Source of the DNA: Parafannyhessea umbonata
Lineage (GTDB): Bacteria; Actinomycetota; Coriobacteriia; Coriobacteriales; Atopobiaceae
Direction of reading: 5' to 3'
DNA: 64,000 nucleotides
NCBI RefSeq assembly: GCF_012844235.1
Contig: NZ_JABAGR010000007.1
Span: 1 to 64,000, forward strand
Every line of letters starts with the position of its first letter. The stretch's first letter is position 1. The translations under genes were made by a program, and so were the position numbers. The notes under the pieces are model-generated. The model worked only from the letters and a program-made list of their open reading frames with translations. It was not told the origin of the DNA and did no database searches. This document shows, in pieces, positions 62,417 to 64,000 of this stretch.

Positions 62417-62626
62417 ATGGAGGAATCCGAGAAGCGTTTCGGTCGCGTCTTGGCATGGCTGGACGACGACGAGAAGACCGTTGAGTTCAAGCGCGAGAGG
62501 CCGCAGACGTGGCTCGAGGAGCTCGGCGAGCTGAACGAGGAGGGCAAGCTCGAGTCCGTTTCCAGGACCCTGAGGTTCCCGCGTTCGAAGGAGGAGTACG
62601 AGAGCGACGACGTTGCCTGGCTATAG
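62417..62626 (+). CDS. Small acidic protein of unknown function
   Basis: A 69-residue frame with AAGGGG about nine bases before the ATG. The protein is highly charged (about 40% Glu, Asp, Lys, Arg) and probably helical, with no membrane segment, signal or Cys. I do not recognise a family. Codon use (GAG, AAG, GAC, CTC) matches its neighbours, which supports a real gene. It is monocistronic between cluster R4 and a hairpin at 62735. Confidence 0.6.
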   Translation: MEESEKRFGRVLAWLDDDEKTVEFKRERPQTWLEELGELNEEGKLESVSRTLRFPRSKEEYESDDVAWL

Positions 62627-62734
62627 GGCGAAAGCTCGTCAGATTTCCGTTCGGATGCCGCGGTCTGTGGGTTTGCAAGAGTTTCGCCGCGACGTCCTTC
62701 TCGGCGCTATCCTTTCAGAATGAATTGGAGTCAT

Positions 62735-62763
62735 GGCCCCTCGCACCAGCTGCGAGGGGCCTT
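62735..62763 (+). terminator. Perfect 11-bp stem-loop terminator
   Basis: GGCCCCTCGCA (62735-62745) pairs perfectly with TGCGAGGGGCC (62751-62761) around CCAGC, followed by TT. It separates the small gene from the antiporter gene, whose GTG is only 20 bases further on, so it may also act as a leader hairpin. Confidence 0.7.
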
Positions 62764-62781
62764 CCTGTGGGGAGTCCCGTC

Positions 62782-64000
62782 GTGGCGGAAATCTACTACT
62801 CTCTCGTGACCATCCTTCTGGTGACTGTGGTGTCGCCGTTCGTGGCGAGCCTCATCCCGGGCCGCGCGGTGCCCGAGGTCGTGTTCCTCGTGTTTGGCGG
62901 CGCCATCTGCGGAAAGTTCGGGCTGGCCGGCATAAACCCCGACCTCGAGCCGGTCAAGCTCCTCGCCGACCTTGGCATGGGCTTCCTCTTCCTGAAGGCC
63001 GGCTATGAGATCGACACCCGCGACCTTCTGGGACGCACGGGCGCCTATGCCGCCGGCTCGTGGCTGGTGTCTCTTGGGCTGGGGTTCGCCGTCGTGGCGC
63101 TCGTCTTCTCGAGGCTCGGCTTCAACCAGTCGTCGTGGGTGGCGCTCGCCATCTGCATGACGACCACCGCGTACGGCACGCTTGCGCCCATCATGCACGA
63201 CCGTCGCCTGCAGGGCACGCGCGTGGGCAAGGCCGTCGACGTATACGGCTCGCTGGGAGAGATTCTGCCCGTCCTCGCGATGGCGTTCCTCCTGTCCTCG
63301 CGCTCGCTCGCGCGCACCGGGGCGCTGCTGCTGGCGTTCGTGCTCGTGTGCCTCGCCGTCTACCTGCTGTCCTCGAAGGTGCGCGACGGAGGCCGTCGCT
63401 TCCGCCGCTTCCTCGTGGAGAACGCCGGAGGCTCCAGCCAGCCCCTCATGAGACTCGTCATCCTCCTTCTGGTGTTCCTGCTGTTTGCGACCACGATGTT
63501 CGAGTTCGATGCGGCACTCGGCGCGTTCGCGGCCGGCTTCATCCTGAGGGCGCTCTTCCCCAACGGCAGCGAGCCCCTGGAGCAGAAGATCGATGTCATA
63601 TCCAACAGCTTCTTCCAGCCGGTGTTCTTCGTCGTGTCCGGCGCGAGCCTCGACCTCGCCGCCGCAACGCGCGACCTGCCGCTCCTTTTGGGCTTCATCC
63701 TCGCGCTCGTCGTCGTTCGCGGGTTCGTGGTCGCGGCGTCGCTCAAGGCGGACCCGTCCACCCGCGACATGGACTGGCACGAGGTCTTCTCCACGTCCGC
63801 GTACTGCACCATGGCGCTTCCGCTCGTCGTGGCGATCACGTCGCTCGCGCGTGACGGCGGCCTGCTGTCCGCCACGGCCGCGTCCGTGCTCGTCACGTCC
63901 GCGGCGCTCACCGTGCTCATCGTTCCCACGGTCACGTCGTTCGTCCGCGTTGTCGAGGAGGTGGCGCCCGCGAGCGCCGCCCACCAGATCGCGCGCCACG
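62782..64000 (+). CDS. Cation:proton antiporter (CPA2-type), 3' end outside the window
   Basis: An open frame of 406 residues that runs off the window without a stop. The GTG start at 62782 has GGGGAG about nine bases upstream. It has about eleven membrane segments in the Na+/H+ or K+/H+ exchanger plan, for example LLADLGMGFLFLKAGYEID in the position of the family's LGLLLLMFLIGLE, ICMTTTAYGTLAPIMHD (helix 4), and FEFDAALGAFAAGFILRALF. It probably exchanges Na+ or K+ for protons. Whether a C-terminal TrkA-N or USP domain follows cannot be seen. Confidence 0.85.
   Translation, partial: MAEIYYSLVTILLVTVVSPFVASLIPGRAVPEVVFLVFGGAICGKFGLAGINPDLEPVKLLADLGMGFLFLKAGYEIDTRDLLGRTGAYAAGSWLVSLGLGFAVVALVFSRLGFNQSSWVALAICMTTTAYGTLAPIMHDRRLQGTRVGKAVDVYGSLGEILPVLAMAFLLSSRSLARTGALLLAFVLVCLAVYLLSSKVRDGGRRFRRFLVENAGGSSQPLMRLVILLLVFLLFATTMFEFDAALGAFAAGFILRALFPNGSEPLEQKIDVISNSFFQPVFFVVSGASLDLAAATRDLPLLLGFILALVVVRGFVVAASLKADPSTRDMDWHEVFSTSAYCTMALPLVVAITSLARDGGLLSATAASVLVTSAALTVLIVPTVTSFVRVVEEVAPASAAHQIARH

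Overview
The window is a GC-rich (well above 60% by eye) chromosomal segment whose gene content fits the class Coriobacteriia (Actinomycetota), most likely an Olsenella/Collinsella-like gut anaerobe. The evidence is PEP carboxylase, paired phosphotransacylase/butyrate-kinase genes, FeoA-FeoA-FeoB, an alpha-type glutamine synthetase next to a GlnR-like regulator, flavoprotein reductases, GTG/TTG starts and intergenic palindromic repeats. The genus is inference. No rRNA, tRNA or CRISPR was seen. The first 77 bases are pure C and are probably an assembly artefact at a contig end.

Layout. 0.1-9.3 kb: a merR-lipoprotein pair, a CapA-like protein, a CLC channel preceded by a fluoride riboswitch with its own terminator, a GntR-ABC-permease operon and a polysaccharide flippase. 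9.6-13.3 kb: PEP carboxylase and a TetR regulator. 14.4-38.7 kb: a metabolic island, described below. 39.7-41.4 kb: an IS3-family element. 41.9-50.5 kb: metal and redox homeostasis (FeoA, FeoA, FeoB, small membrane proteins, Fur-family regulator, ZIP and CDF transporters, glutathione peroxidase) plus phosphoglycerate mutase. 50.8-56.4 kb: a nitrogen block (glnA, a fused binding-protein/permease, its ATPase and a GlnR-like orphan regulator). 56.6-61.1 kb: HtrA-type protease, Nudix hydrolase and DNA ligase. 62.4-64.0 kb: a small unknown gene and a cation:proton antiporter cut off by the window end.

The island at 14.4-38.7 kb is the most unusual region. One strand carries thiolase, DUF35, acyl carrier protein, phosphotransacylase, acyl kinase, MFS transporter, PucR regulator, flavodoxin-like protein, a second acyl carrier protein, CocE-type hydrolase, small membrane protein and metallo-beta-lactamase-fold hydrolase. 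A second transporter/kinase/phosphotransacylase set lies on the other strand, divergent from a second PucR regulator. After that regulator come another flavodoxin-like protein and a three-gene redox operon (FAD reductase, Fe-S/FAD/NAD oxidoreductase, NuoF-like ferredoxin). I read this as an undescribed catabolic system: a substrate is imported, reduced and cleaved by the thiolase/DUF35 pair on dedicated carrier proteins, and acyl phosphates then yield ATP. The substrate cannot be read from the sequence. A shared 16-bp dyad, TTGTGC-N4-GCACAA, lies before five or more of the transcription units and is probably the PucR-family operator.

Four clusters of roughly 55-60 bp imperfect palindromes (about 13.4-14.1, 26.9-27.3, 38.9-41.8 and 61.1-62.2 kb) surround non-palindromic cores. 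Two of them are long near-copies of each other. The IS3 element sits in one, and the other preserves the uninterrupted site, which fixes the IS ends and its 4-bp target duplication.
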